Source: Bacillota bacterium
GTDB taxonomy: Bacteria > Bacillota_A > Clostridia > Lachnospirales > Lachnospiraceae
Assembly (NCBI GenBank): GCA_023407175.1
Contig: JAEYMU010000056.1
Location: 124,001-188,000, forward strand
DNA: 64,000 nucleotides
Direction of reading: 5' to 3'
Within the stretch, counting starts at the first letter, position 1. Each line of letters starts with the position of its first letter. Shown here one piece after another: positions 18,834-27,949 of this stretch. The notes under the pieces are model-generated. The model was not told the DNA's origin and did not search any database. It was given only the letters and a program-made list of their open reading frames with translations. A program made the position numbers and the translations under genes.

Positions 18834-19285
18834 TTCAAACCTCCTGCTTTTTTTACCAACTATATGGCACGAACCTTGAATGAATCTTGAATTCCGGCTT
18901 GTTTCACAAAACTTTAACAAAATTGCCTGTAAACCCTTCCATTAAACTGCAAACTAAATATGGTCTATTTCTCCCCGCAGTCAATAGTAAGCTTTTTATT
19001 ATATGACTATTAACTATTTCTTTTAGTTTCTGTTTTGCTTTAGTTCTGTTGATTTATTTTCAAAATCAATGTTGTTTATGGCCTTCCATATCTATATATA
19101 CAAGAAACTGTCATGCATTCACTTTAAACAGTTGAATGCGTGACAGTTTAATTTTTATAGTCCCCTTATATGCTAAAATTTCTATAACCTCCCGATATTC
19201 TAGCATCCCAGCCGCAGAAATAATTTTAGGTTTAAAGGATTTTAACTAGATATCTTTATATCTTTCATTGCTATTTCCTTACTAA
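18834..19285. other. Gene-free region between lipoprotein gene and CRISPR array
   Basis: No convincing reading frame is seen in this 452-bp AT-rich stretch. It holds the promoter side of the lipoprotein gene, a 17-bp hairpin (19105-19149) and the leader-distal flank of the CRISPR array. Confidence 0.7.
19105..19149. terminator. Strong hairpin at the leader-distal end of the CRISPR array
   Basis: Arms AAACTGTCATGCATTCA (19105-19121) and TGAATGCGTGACAGTTT (19133-19149) form a 17-bp stem with one G-T pair and an 11-nt loop. The right side is followed by AATTTTTAT, the left by weaker T-rich sequence. It lies 137 bp beyond the last, degenerate repeat, where the array transcript would end. Confidence 0.7.
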
Positions 19286-21714
19286 ATTTCAAATCCATAA
19301 AGGTAATCTATAAACGCTCACCTCCTCTTATAAAGCACGCAGTTTCATAAGTTTCAAATCCTTAAAGGTAATCTATAAACATTGACTTCATATTCCCGCT
19401 CTTCACCTTTTTTATTTAGTTTCAAATCCTTAAAGGTAATCTATAAACTTCCATTCTTCATGTCAGCTATGCCGTTCTCAATATCGTTTCAAATCCTTAA
19501 AGGTAATCTATAAACCATGCGATATACTATGTTCTGTCGCAATCAACTCAGTTTCAAATCCTTAAAGGTAATCTATAAACAGATTCAATATTGTCAGCAT
19601 TTGTTTCAATACAAAGTTTCAAATCCTTAAAGGTAATCTATAAACGCAATTGAAAGACGTAAGGAATGGGAGGCCAGAGAGGGTTTCAAATCCTTAAAGG
19701 TAATCTATAAACTCCCCAATATCCTCGTATATCAGTCCGTCAAAAAATCGTTTCAAATCCTTAAAGGTAATCTATAAACAAGTACATTGACAACCGAATA
19801 TTGGTTAGTGGTATAAGTTTCAAATCCTTAAAGGTAATCTATAAACGAAGGAAGAACCATGGAAGGATGAAGCCCATGCAAACGTTTCAAATCCTTAAAG
19901 GTAATCTATAAACTCCGTTTGCCATGGCCTGGTAAAATGCTTTTATTCGAGTTTCAAATCCTTAAAGGTAATCTATAAACGACTCATACGCACCCTTACA
20001 TCCGTTATTAAATTCAGTTTCAAATCCTTAAAGGTAATCTATAAACGCATACTAATACGGATATTACACTGTACCTGTATGAGTTTCAAATCCTTAAAGG
20101 TAATCTATAAACTATGACAGGCTTGCAAACAGCTCTTTTCTTTTAGACTGTTTCAAATCCTTAAAGGTAATCTATAAACAATTAAAAAAGTATCTGGAAG
20201 ATTAAACATTCCCACGTTTCAAATCCTTAAAGGTAATCTATAAACCGAGGCACCGATAAGTTTAACAAGCGCTTTAGAATCCAGTTTCAAATCCTTAAAG
20301 GTAATCTATAAACATGCAAAGACATGTTTGTAGGTATTATTTCTTTCCGGGTTTCAAATCCTTAAAGGTAATCTATAAACAATCTTTTCCTTCCTTTGCT
20401 AAACCTAACTTATACTGTTTCAAATCCTTAAAGGTAATCTATAAACCTAATCGTCATTGATATGTCATTGATAACTTATGGAGTTTCAAATCCTTAAAGG
20501 TAATCTATAAACTTTAAGCTGTTTGGTAGCATTTATGTGGATAACGAGTTTCAAATCCTTAAAGGTAATCTATAAACGATGATACAACAAAAGCATGGAA
20601 ATGGATGTTGACAAGTTTCAAATCCTTAAAGGTAATCTATAAACACTGATTTGCTTTATCAATATCTTCCTCACTGAACTTAGTTTCAAATCCTTAAAGG
20701 TAATCTATAAACCAACATGCCAAGCGACGGTGAGCAGTCAATAATAATGGTTTCAAATCCTTAAAGGTAATCTATAAACTTTCAAATCTGCTCCCTGCAG
20801 ATAGCGCTGCATCACATAGTTTCAAATCCTTAAAGGTAATCTATAAACCATAACCATCTTCGTCAATCCAATATAGGTAGATAAGTTTCAAATCCTTAAA
20901 GGTAATCTATAAACGCCATGTTGTTCCTGATATGCTCCTGCATTACCTGGTTTCAAATCCTTAAAGGTAATCTATAAACATTGCCGTTTGAAATATCTTT
21001 GCATAAGCTTCGTCAGTTTCAAATCCTTAAAGGTAATCTATAAACGGGCGCTGCGGGAGAAACTTAGTCAGGATTAGCTGAGTTTCAAATCCTTAAAGGT
21101 AATCTATAAACTAGTGGATAATCGCCGCCACTTTTATATAGATTGTACCTGTTTCAAATCCTTAAAGGTAATCTATAAACCCTCGTTATCCTCCGTGTCA
21201 TAATCTTCGCACTGGACGAGTTTCAAATCCTTAAAGGTAATCTATAAACAGGCGCAAATGGACATCATATCCGGGGCCTTTGATTAGTTTCAAATCCTTA
21301 AAGGTAATCTATAAACAGATACATTATATCCATAGCAAAGCATTGTCAAGCAGTTTCAAATCCTTAAAGGTAATCTATAAACGCAGTTAGTCCAAGACAT
21401 AAAATATAAAGGAGATGGCAGTTTCAAATCCTTAAAGGTAATCTATAAACTGTAGCCTTATATTTTAGCTTTAATTCATCTGCCTTGTTTCAAATCCTTA
21501 AAGGTAATCTATAAACGCTGGTCTATTATTTTTCTGTGCTGAAATTTTCATGGTTTCAAATCCTTAAAGGTAATCTATAAACTTCATTGGTCGCGACAAG
21601 TTGTCGTTCTTTACATAGGTTTCAAATCCTTAAAGGTAATCTATAAACTTTTCAAGTCCGTAGGAAACAAGAATAGTTATCTGGGTTTCAAATCCTTAAA
21701 GGTAATCTATAAAC
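19286..21714 (-). CRISPR. Type I-B CRISPR array, 37 repeats and 36 spacers
   Basis: I counted 37 repeats of 30 bp, at starts from 19286 to 21685, with spacers of 35 to 39 bp. On the plus strand the repeat begins GTTTCAAATC and ends ATCTATAAAC; read on the minus strand it ends GGATTTGAAAC, the ending typical of type I-B repeats that gives an 8-nt crRNA 5' handle. Thirty-six repeats are identical. The one at 19286 differs at plus-strand positions 1 (A for G) and 12 (A for T), the decay expected of the oldest, leader-distal end. The leader is therefore on the right, next to cas2, and the array is transcribed leftward. Confidence 0.99.
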
Positions 21715-21834
21715 CCATAACAGTCGCATAATTTCTATGTTTTTTCTTTACACCTTTATAAAAATATTTTGACATTAATATTTTAAAAAGACAAGATATC
21801 TATTCTAAGCCGGATCTTTTTCAAGTATTAACTT
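21715..21834 (-). promoter_or_regulatory. CRISPR leader
   Basis: This very AT-rich ~120-bp stretch lies between the newest repeat (21685-21714) and the cas2 flank. Position, base composition and array orientation mark it as the leader that holds the pre-crRNA promoter and spacer-integration signals. No clear -35/-10 pair could be fixed by eye. Confidence 0.75.
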
Positions 21835-21878
21835 GTCGTCGATCTCCCGAGATTGTTATGGTATAGGGGATCGACGAC
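21835..21878. repeat. Perfect inverted repeat between cas2 and CRISPR leader
   Basis: GTCGTCGATC (21835-21844) pairs with GATCGACGAC (21869-21878), extended by a few imperfect pairs, across a 24-nt loop. The right arm reaches the first base of the cas2 stop codon. No U-run follows on either strand, so it may be a processing or insulating hairpin rather than a classical terminator. Confidence 0.7.
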
Positions 21879-22141
21879 TACAAAAACATATCATGCCCAC
21901 CTTTTTTATGTCCATATATCTCTCGAGAATAATATCTTTCTGTGCGAAAAGTATAGAATATAAAAGAATCCTCTTCCTCTTTTGATATTTTCTTTAACTC
22001 ATCTTTTAACCTTTTTAGATTTGCATCGCTTATCTCCCCCTCCAATACAGAATTTTGTACCCAATGAAGATATTTTCTAGCTGTCTTTAATACCTTCGCA
22101 ACCCTTTTTTCTCCTACATCATAAACCAATATTATAAACAC
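21878..22141 (-). CDS. cas2: CRISPR adaptation endonuclease Cas2
   Basis: Cas2 forms the spacer-integration complex with Cas1. The start is a GTG at 22141, 5 nt after AGGTGG; two other in-frame GTGs at 22147 and 22150 give short extensions. From there the protein reads FIILVYDV, the usual Cas2 first strand with the metal-binding Asp, and is 87 residues long, the family size. The conserved HWVQNSVLEGEI segment follows. It starts right behind the cas1 stop codon and is the last cas gene before the leader. Confidence 0.97.
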   Translation of the reverse strand: MFIILVYDVGEKRVAKVLKTARKYLHWVQNSVLEGEISDANLKRLKDELKKISKEEEDSFIFYTFRTERYYSREIYGHKKGGHDMFL

Positions 22142-22150
22142 AGGCACCAC

Positions 22151-23143
22151 CTACCATCTACTCACAAAGGGAGTATAATTTTGCTCTCCTATCAGGTGTT
22201 TCTCCAATTTATAAAGCTCCATTCTAATCAAACGGCGGTATGACACATTCCTCCCCAACTCTCTGTGCATAAAGGTGGATTGAAGCTTTTCTTCATATTG
22301 GGATATAAATAGCTTTTTTCCTTCTTCATTTAAAAGGATTGAATCAATTTTCTTCTCAAAATGCTTTGACTGAATCATACGTTTCGATACCAGCGTAAAT
22401 ATTACTCTGTCAATCAGCAAAGGCTTAAAGATTTCCGATACATCCAGGTTCAAAGTAAATCCCCTATTATTCGTAGAATGTAGGTAGCCGATTCTTGGAT
22501 CAAGATGGGTATTATAAATTTCACTTAAAGTTGTAATATACATGAGTGAATTTCCAAAACTTATCATAGAATTTAGCTTATTCTGCGGCGGCCTTTTGGT
22601 TCTGGATTCAAAAATAAAGTTTTTGTCTCCTAATATGGCATCAAAAGCACTATAATAAACCTCTCGTATATTTCCCTCTATTGCCATCATCTGCTCAATT
22701 GCCATATCCACATTTAACTTGTTCTCCAATTCAAGTATCTTATCTATTTGTTCGTGAACAGCTTTTCCTCTATTTAGATAATATTTTAAAACCTCAAGAA
22801 TATTTTTTCCACTTCCTGCTATAAAGATTAAAGCTAATTCTTTTCTCTTGCTGGTATCCAAATAGTGTTCTGCCTGTTTTAATATCATATAACCGGAATT
22901 ATAATGCTCTCGCGGATAATAGCTTCCCACATAATATTCATGATAATTAAAATAATGCAGCACTATTTGGTGGGATGTGCAAAACTCCAGAAACTTTTTA
23001 CTAGTCCCTACTTCTCCCATTATACAGATTTCACCAATATCTTCAACAGGAAGAAATTTTTTTCCTTCTTCACTTTCAAAATAGATGGTATTATCCTTAC
23101 GGTGTAATTCACCTTCATTAAATATGTAAATTGTCTTTTTCAA
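22151..23143 (-). CDS. cas1: CRISPR integrase Cas1 (type I-B)
   Basis: Cas1 integrates new spacers. A TTG start at 23143, 7 nt after AGGAGG, gives 330 residues beginning KKTIYIFNEGEL, the typical length and N-terminus for I-B Cas1; the upstream ATG at 23185 would overlap cas4. The metal-binding residues are visible as the Glu in MAIEGNIREVYY, the His in GYLHSTN and the Asp in LDVSEIFKPLLIDR. It belongs to the adaptation module cas4-cas1-cas2. Confidence 0.97.
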   Translation of the reverse strand: MKKTIYIFNEGELHRKDNTIYFESEEGKKFLPVEDIGEICIMGEVGTSKKFLEFCTSHQIVLHYFNYHEYYVGSYYPREHYNSGYMILKQAEHYLDTSKRKELALIFIAGSGKNILEVLKYYLNRGKAVHEQIDKILELENKLNVDMAIEQMMAIEGNIREVYYSAFDAILGDKNFIFESRTKRPPQNKLNSMISFGNSLMYITTLSEIYNTHLDPRIGYLHSTNNRGFTLNLDVSEIFKPLLIDRVIFTLVSKRMIQSKHFEKKIDSILLNEEGKKLFISQYEEKLQSTFMHRELGRNVSYRRLIRMELYKLEKHLIGEQNYTPFVSRW

Positions 23144-23165
23144 GTGTTCGCCTCCTATCTTTCTC

Positions 23166-23666
23166 TTAAGACCAGCAAAATTCACTATAGGCGCAATTTT
23201 TACAGTATTTTATATGATTTGCAGGCAAAGGAAGAAGCATATCTGCAATTCTTCTAATATCTTCAATCACTTGCTTTATCTGCTCTTTTGCGTCCTCAGT
23301 CAGGATTACTGTTTCTTTTCTCTTTTCCTCCGGAAATAACAGTTCACCTTCCGCATAAATACCAGCCTCTTCAAGTTCCAAAAGATAAAAGAGAAGCTGC
23401 ATCCTGGCGCTTTCAACATATTTTGAAGACTTTTTAATCTCTCCTACGATCAATTTACCCTTTTCCTTGGAAATAACATCGAATTTTGAACCGGCAAATT
23501 CTATTTCTTTAGTGTCTCTTTTATAACTTGTCTCATGTATGGCGTTACCTATCTGCATATTATTATCCTGCTGATCCGCCTCTATTCCATGGGCAAGGAG
23601 CCATACTTCCCTCTTACATATGTAGTAATACCAGATATAAGTACCAGTAACTCTAAAATCCTCCAT
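23166..23666 (-). CDS. cas4: CRISPR adaptation nuclease Cas4
   Basis: Cas4 is a RecB-like 4Fe-4S nuclease that trims prespacers. ATG 23666 (after GAGGTG) gives 166 residues; a TTG 12 bp upstream is possible. The cluster ligands are one Cys in YYICKREVW near residue 18 and three near the C-terminus (YCKNCAYSEFCW). The nuclease motifs are HETSYKR, an Asp in SKFDVI, and GEIKKSS (the Glu-x-Lys motif) with QLLFYL. It lies between cas3 and cas1 as in most I-B loci. Confidence 0.96.
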   Translation of the reverse strand: MEDFRVTGTYIWYYYICKREVWLLAHGIEADQQDNNMQIGNAIHETSYKRDTKEIEFAGSKFDVISKEKGKLIVGEIKKSSKYVESARMQLLFYLLELEEAGIYAEGELLFPEEKRKETVILTEDAKEQIKQVIEDIRRIADMLLPLPANHIKYCKNCAYSEFCWS

Positions 23667-23681
23667 CTTCCACCTCAACTT

Positions 23682-26069
23682 TTAATAATAATAAACAGAT
23701 GAGTCTACGCCGTATCCAGTCACATGGTTATAATATCTATCCAATTCCGAAAGAGAAACATAATAGTAAATTTCATTCTCTCCCTTTTGTGGCTTGTTAT
23801 ATTTTGCTCTTGTGTATGCCCTTACATCAACAACATATTCTGTCATTTTTCTTTGGATTGCTTTTAGTTTTCGTTTGTGTTCCCAAGGCTCTTCTCTTTC
23901 TTTCAATGTATGTATATACTCTTGCCATAAATCTGCTGCTGCCTTATCCAATTCAATAAATACAGGGAATTTTTCCGATTCCGGTTCAATTAATTCAAAA
24001 TAATTTAAGGGTAGAATTCCCTGGTTGAGCTGTACAGATTCTTTATCTCCGTAGAACCTCTTATCCTTTGCCCCTTCCAGCAAATATTTTGATATATCCT
24101 GTGATTTCACTGTATCATCCGACATCTTTTCAAAGTACTCATCAATAACAGCCATAAAATCAGGTTCTTCCAATACTTTATACCTGTTTAATATCCACTC
24201 TGTTACATCAACATCTGTTTTCGCTTCCCGATAAACTGCATCGGTATAATAACCATTACTACCTTTTAGTTTAATAAAATGAACCTCTCCCTTTAACTCA
24301 CCCCCTTCTCTGTTCCCTCTTCCGGCACTTTGGAATAGAGAGGGAAGAGGAGCAAGATCCCGGTATACCACTTGAAAATCAATGTCTACTCCTGCCTCTA
24401 CTAATTGGGTACTTACTACTATTTTATACTTTCTCATCTTGATTTTATCAATACGGGTAAGAAGCTCCTTAGGCGGAATAAGTTTGCTCAGATAAGTAAT
24501 CGGAATCTCTTTGTATTTCTCTTTTAACAGCGTATACATCCATTTTGTGCTCTCTGTGGTATTCAGTATGAACAGATAACTTTTTGCTGGTTCTATCACT
24601 ATTTCCGCCACCAGCTCTTCTATGGTCCGCGGCCTATCCAGCTCATTGTAGATGACTGTCCGGTATAATTGTCTGTAATACTTCTGATAATCACATAGGG
24701 GCTTTGTAAGATTTTCCGGAAATATTCTAGGCTGTGTGGCTGTCATAGCTATTACTTTGCTATCCATAGCCGTTGCAAATTCAGAAAGCATCCTTCCGGT
24801 AAAATGATAATATTTTACCGGTAAAGCCTGTATCTCATCAATTATCACGATAGCGTGGCTCAGCTTGTTAAATTTTCTTTGAACAGAATTTTTATAGCCA
24901 AAAAGCGTACCAAAGAACTGCTGAAAGGTAGTTATAATGATTTCACTATTCCAGCCTTCCAAAAGAATTTCCGCATCCGTATTACTTAATAAGGTATTTT
25001 CATCGGTTCTCCAGGTGATTTCCGTTAAATGATGATGTTTGCACATCAGCGGATTGCTAATCTCCTCTCCGCTTTTCTTTAAGACCTCTTCTATTACTTT
25101 GGCATTCTGATCTATAATGCTCATAAAAGGGAGAACATATATAATCCGATAGGGTATTTCCTGCTCACGCATAAGCAACTCTCTTAACATAAAAGCAAAA
25201 TTCAGGGAATTCAATGTCTTCCCCATTCCGGTAGGCAAAGTTAATGTATAGATATCCTTACTAAGGTCTATATTACTTTCCACTTCCCGAAAAGCTTGTC
25301 CTCTTAAAGTATTCAATTCTGATTTCTTTTTGTCTTTCTTATCCAAATATTTGTTTACATCAGCAGATAACTCCACCCTCCCAGCAACTTCCCTGTTGCC
25401 TATTGTAACCTGACTTTTATCAGAATCCAGCAACAGTGAATACAAGAATTGCAGCCGGTAGTACTCCTTAAAACTATTCTGATTAGAGTTTTTCATTTTT
25501 TTATATTGCAATTTTCGATTGGCAATTGTATTTCTTCTGTCTTTAAAAAAACTCACTACAGTCTGAAGAAATTTTTCTGAATCTCCGTCAAAAATTTTTT
25601 GTACCATTTCTGCCTCTAGACATAGCCGGATACCCATATCTATCATTGCGGAATAATCAAATGCTTCATATTGCTGTTTTAATAACTCTCTATTCGCATC
25701 AGAAAGATAACTATCAATATCGCTGTAGTTCTCTATATCTCCATGGTGCTTTAATATGGCATATGCCATTGATACGATTACTTCCTCCCAGTCTTTCGCT
25801 GTCCCTTTCTGGATATGATAATACAAAAATAACATGGCTGATATTGCTGCATGATTTTTAAGCCTCTCTTCCACGGGCTCTTTGCGGATATACTTCTGAA
25901 AGTAAAGAGTTCCTTTCCCCATATCATGAAATAAAAGATAGCTGTCAATGATATTAGCATTTATATCTTTTAAAACCTGAGGATTGAGGATTTTATAAAA
26001 ATTCCCCCACTCCTTCACCTCTTTTAGATGTTCCTCGAGCCTTTTATCAGGATGGGATAACAGCTCCAT
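23682..26069 (-). CDS. cas3: Cas3 helicase-nuclease (type I-B)
   Basis: This is the effector nuclease of the interference complex. The 795-residue protein (ATG 26069 after AAGGAG) has an N-terminal HD nuclease domain with LLSHPDKRLEEHL, FHDMGKGTLYF and LKNHAAIS, then an SF2 helicase with Walker A LPTGMGKTLNS, the DEIQ box (VIIDEIQALP), MTATQP, and motif VI QSAGRGNREG. All catalytic elements seem intact, so interference should be functional. The 168-bp gap before it from cas5 may hold a further promoter. Confidence 0.97.
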   Translation of the reverse strand: MELLSHPDKRLEEHLKEVKEWGNFYKILNPQVLKDINANIIDSYLLFHDMGKGTLYFQKYIRKEPVEERLKNHAAISAMLFLYYHIQKGTAKDWEEVIVSMAYAILKHHGDIENYSDIDSYLSDANRELLKQQYEAFDYSAMIDMGIRLCLEAEMVQKIFDGDSEKFLQTVVSFFKDRRNTIANRKLQYKKMKNSNQNSFKEYYRLQFLYSLLLDSDKSQVTIGNREVAGRVELSADVNKYLDKKDKKKSELNTLRGQAFREVESNIDLSKDIYTLTLPTGMGKTLNSLNFAFMLRELLMREQEIPYRIIYVLPFMSIIDQNAKVIEEVLKKSGEEISNPLMCKHHHLTEITWRTDENTLLSNTDAEILLEGWNSEIIITTFQQFFGTLFGYKNSVQRKFNKLSHAIVIIDEIQALPVKYYHFTGRMLSEFATAMDSKVIAMTATQPRIFPENLTKPLCDYQKYYRQLYRTVIYNELDRPRTIEELVAEIVIEPAKSYLFILNTTESTKWMYTLLKEKYKEIPITYLSKLIPPKELLTRIDKIKMRKYKIVVSTQLVEAGVDIDFQVVYRDLAPLPSLFQSAGRGNREGGELKGEVHFIKLKGSNGYYTDAVYREAKTDVDVTEWILNRYKVLEEPDFMAVIDEYFEKMSDDTVKSQDISKYLLEGAKDKRFYGDKESVQLNQGILPLNYFELIEPESEKFPVFIELDKAAADLWQEYIHTLKEREEPWEHKRKLKAIQRKMTEYVVDVRAYTRAKYNKPQKGENEIYYYVSLSELDRYYNHVTGYGVDSSVYYY

Positions 26070-26237
26070 CAAAACTACTCCTTTCCTTCATATAGGTAAT
26101 TGTGAAACAGCATAATTCTTGAAATTATATGCTTAAATATAAGATATGATTTTCTGATTGCTTAATATAAAGCTCTCCTTCTGCCACGGCCTGTCCTTTC
26201 TTGAAAAAAGAAAGCTACGCAAAAGAAGAGCCTCATC

Positions 26238-26972
26238 TCAATCTTCATTCAAAAAGGCAAATGTATACTCATTCATAGAATAAGCTTTCCTGCATTTTAC
26301 CTTGATTTTCTTACCATTGGTTGCAAACAGAGCATCCACATATTCCAGTGGAATACGGTTATCACCAAATCTTCTGACATAGCGTTCCCTGCAATATTGT
26401 ATATTCCCGTTTATACCGATTGGATTCTCTCCTATCAGCGCGCCAATCGAAACAGCCGTATCCAATTCAATGTAATCCTCACTATTAATCTGGTGTACTT
26501 CTTCATAGGCGAGTAATTCCGCTTCTGCCAGTAAGCCGGCCAGCCCCATGGAAATACTGTAAGCAAATCGGTGTTCTTTCAACCTTCCTGCCAGTTCCTC
26601 CAGCAATATCTCCTCTATCATAGAAACAAATACTAGATATTCCTGCCCTACCACATATTCATATCTGGTCGGTGTCCTTACACCATTGGTATTTCTTCCT
26701 GTAGGCACCCAAAAGTTACCCTTTGTATTTATAAGATTTGTACTCATAGAGGCCTTCCGCAGAGGAGTAAGAAGTCCTATTCCGATTTTTAATCCTGCCT
26801 CCTCCAATTTACTGTAATACAAGTTATCTTCTTTGGGAAGTCCCAGCATAGCTCCCAGCAGACCATACAATGCGGTTGGCGGCATTAAGGAATAGGTAGT
26901 TGGTGAGCTGGTTGTATAATAGGGTTTGAAATGCCCATAATCTCCTTTTAATTTAAAGCTTATACATTTCAT
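26238..26972 (-). CDS. cas5: Cascade subunit Cas5 (I-B)
   Basis: Cas5 binds the crRNA 5' handle in the I-B Cascade. ATG 26972 after AGGGG is chosen. The 244-residue protein starts MKCISFKLKGDYGHFKPYYT and continues with the family block SLMPPTALYGLLGAMLGLP, followed by the RAMP-like core. It starts 12 bp behind cas7 in the operon. Confidence 0.95.
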   Translation of the reverse strand: MKCISFKLKGDYGHFKPYYTTSSPTTYSLMPPTALYGLLGAMLGLPKEDNLYYSKLEEAGLKIGIGLLTPLRKASMSTNLINTKGNFWVPTGRNTNGVRTPTRYEYVVGQEYLVFVSMIEEILLEELAGRLKEHRFAYSISMGLAGLLAEAELLAYEEVHQINSEDYIELDTAVSIGALIGENPIGINGNIQYCRERYVRRFGDNRIPLEYVDALFATNGKKIKVKCRKAYSMNEYTFAFLNED

Positions 26973-26983
26973 AGACACCCCTC

Positions 26984-27949
26984 TCAGGCCATTACTTCTA
27001 CCATTACACCTGCTTTTTGCAATTCTTCTATGATATTAATATCCGTTTTAACTTCCGAATCAATCCTGATAATGACCTTATCAAGGTGTTCTTTATTGAG
27101 AATCAGGCTGTCTTTTAACTTCGTTAATTTAAGTTCTCCATCATTTATCGCCCTGACAGCTTCTCCGCTTATATCATGAGAAAATCTGATTGTTTTATCC
27201 AGGCTTCCGATATAGAAATCCTTTGTTTTATATGAAACCTGAAGCAATAATCTTGGCACCTGGCCTGCTTTGGTTCTTGTGATAAGATTTTTTGTACCAT
27301 CCCACATAGCTCGCAGCATAAGAGATACATCTTCTTCTGTCAGCCCGGTTATCTCTGCTGCTCTGTCATTCACAAGTCCGTAGAAACGAATTAGGCTATA
27401 AGGAAGCAGGTATTCCTGGCGAAAAGTCTTCTGATTCTTCTCATCTGCTCCGGCAAAGGCACCTGTCCCCTTCAAAAATTCCAGTTTTACCGGATGTAGG
27501 GAGGTCCCCATCTTAAATTGAACCGGACCGGTATACTGGAGACTGGCATTCTTAATATCACTTGGTAACACACAGCCAAACATACGAATGTCTACGCAAT
27601 TCTTCACATTCTTTTTAAATTCTTCCAGCTCCTCTTGTGAAAGCTTTTCCTTATCCTTGTCATTTTTTTTATTTGCCTTAGCCTTGGCAGATTCGGGAAG
27701 GAAATCACTTCCTCTATGCTTTGCATCTGCAAGAAAACCATCTTCTGTAATAGTATCTCTTACCAGCACTTCATATCCTTTTGCTATCAGCTCATCCCTG
27801 ATTGTCCTTTTTAAACGGACATCCGTTACAACATTAAGCCCGGTTTCTTCATCAATTCTTGGCTTGTTTGCATCATTGGGGTCACCATTGGGATTTCCCC
27901 AGGTTATATCGTATAAGAACAGAATTTCACTTCGCTTTGCTGTTGCCAT
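26984..27949 (-). CDS. cas7: Cascade backbone subunit Cas7 (Csh2 family)
   Basis: Cas7 is the repeated backbone RAMP protein of Cascade. The 321-residue sequence opens RSEILFLYDITWGNPNGDPNDANKPRIDEETGLN and continues VTDVRLKRTIRD, the Csh2/Cas7b signature (quoted in part). Its ATG overlaps the cas8b stop by one base (TAATG), a sign of coupled translation. A long Lys-rich loop (KANKKNDKDKEKL) is present near residue 90. Confidence 0.96.
   Translation of the reverse strand: MATAKRSEILFLYDITWGNPNGDPNDANKPRIDEETGLNVVTDVRLKRTIRDELIAKGYEVLVRDTITEDGFLADAKHRGSDFLPESAKAKANKKNDKDKEKLSQEELEEFKKNVKNCVDIRMFGCVLPSDIKNASLQYTGPVQFKMGTSLHPVKLEFLKGTGAFAGADEKNQKTFRQEYLLPYSLIRFYGLVNDRAAEITGLTEEDVSLMLRAMWDGTKNLITRTKAGQVPRLLLQVSYKTKDFYIGSLDKTIRFSHDISGEAVRAINDGELKLTKLKDSLILNKEHLDKVIIRIDSEVKTDINIIEELQKAGVMVEVMA

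Noticed and set aside
19286..21714. Self-targeting spacers
   Set aside because: Reading by eye gave no convincing match to genes in this window; a full-genome search would be needed.
21878..22150. Cas2 starting at the first in-frame GTG (22150)
   Set aside because: That start leaves no ribosome site and adds three residues before the conserved first strand; GTG 22141 has AGGTGG at proper spacing.
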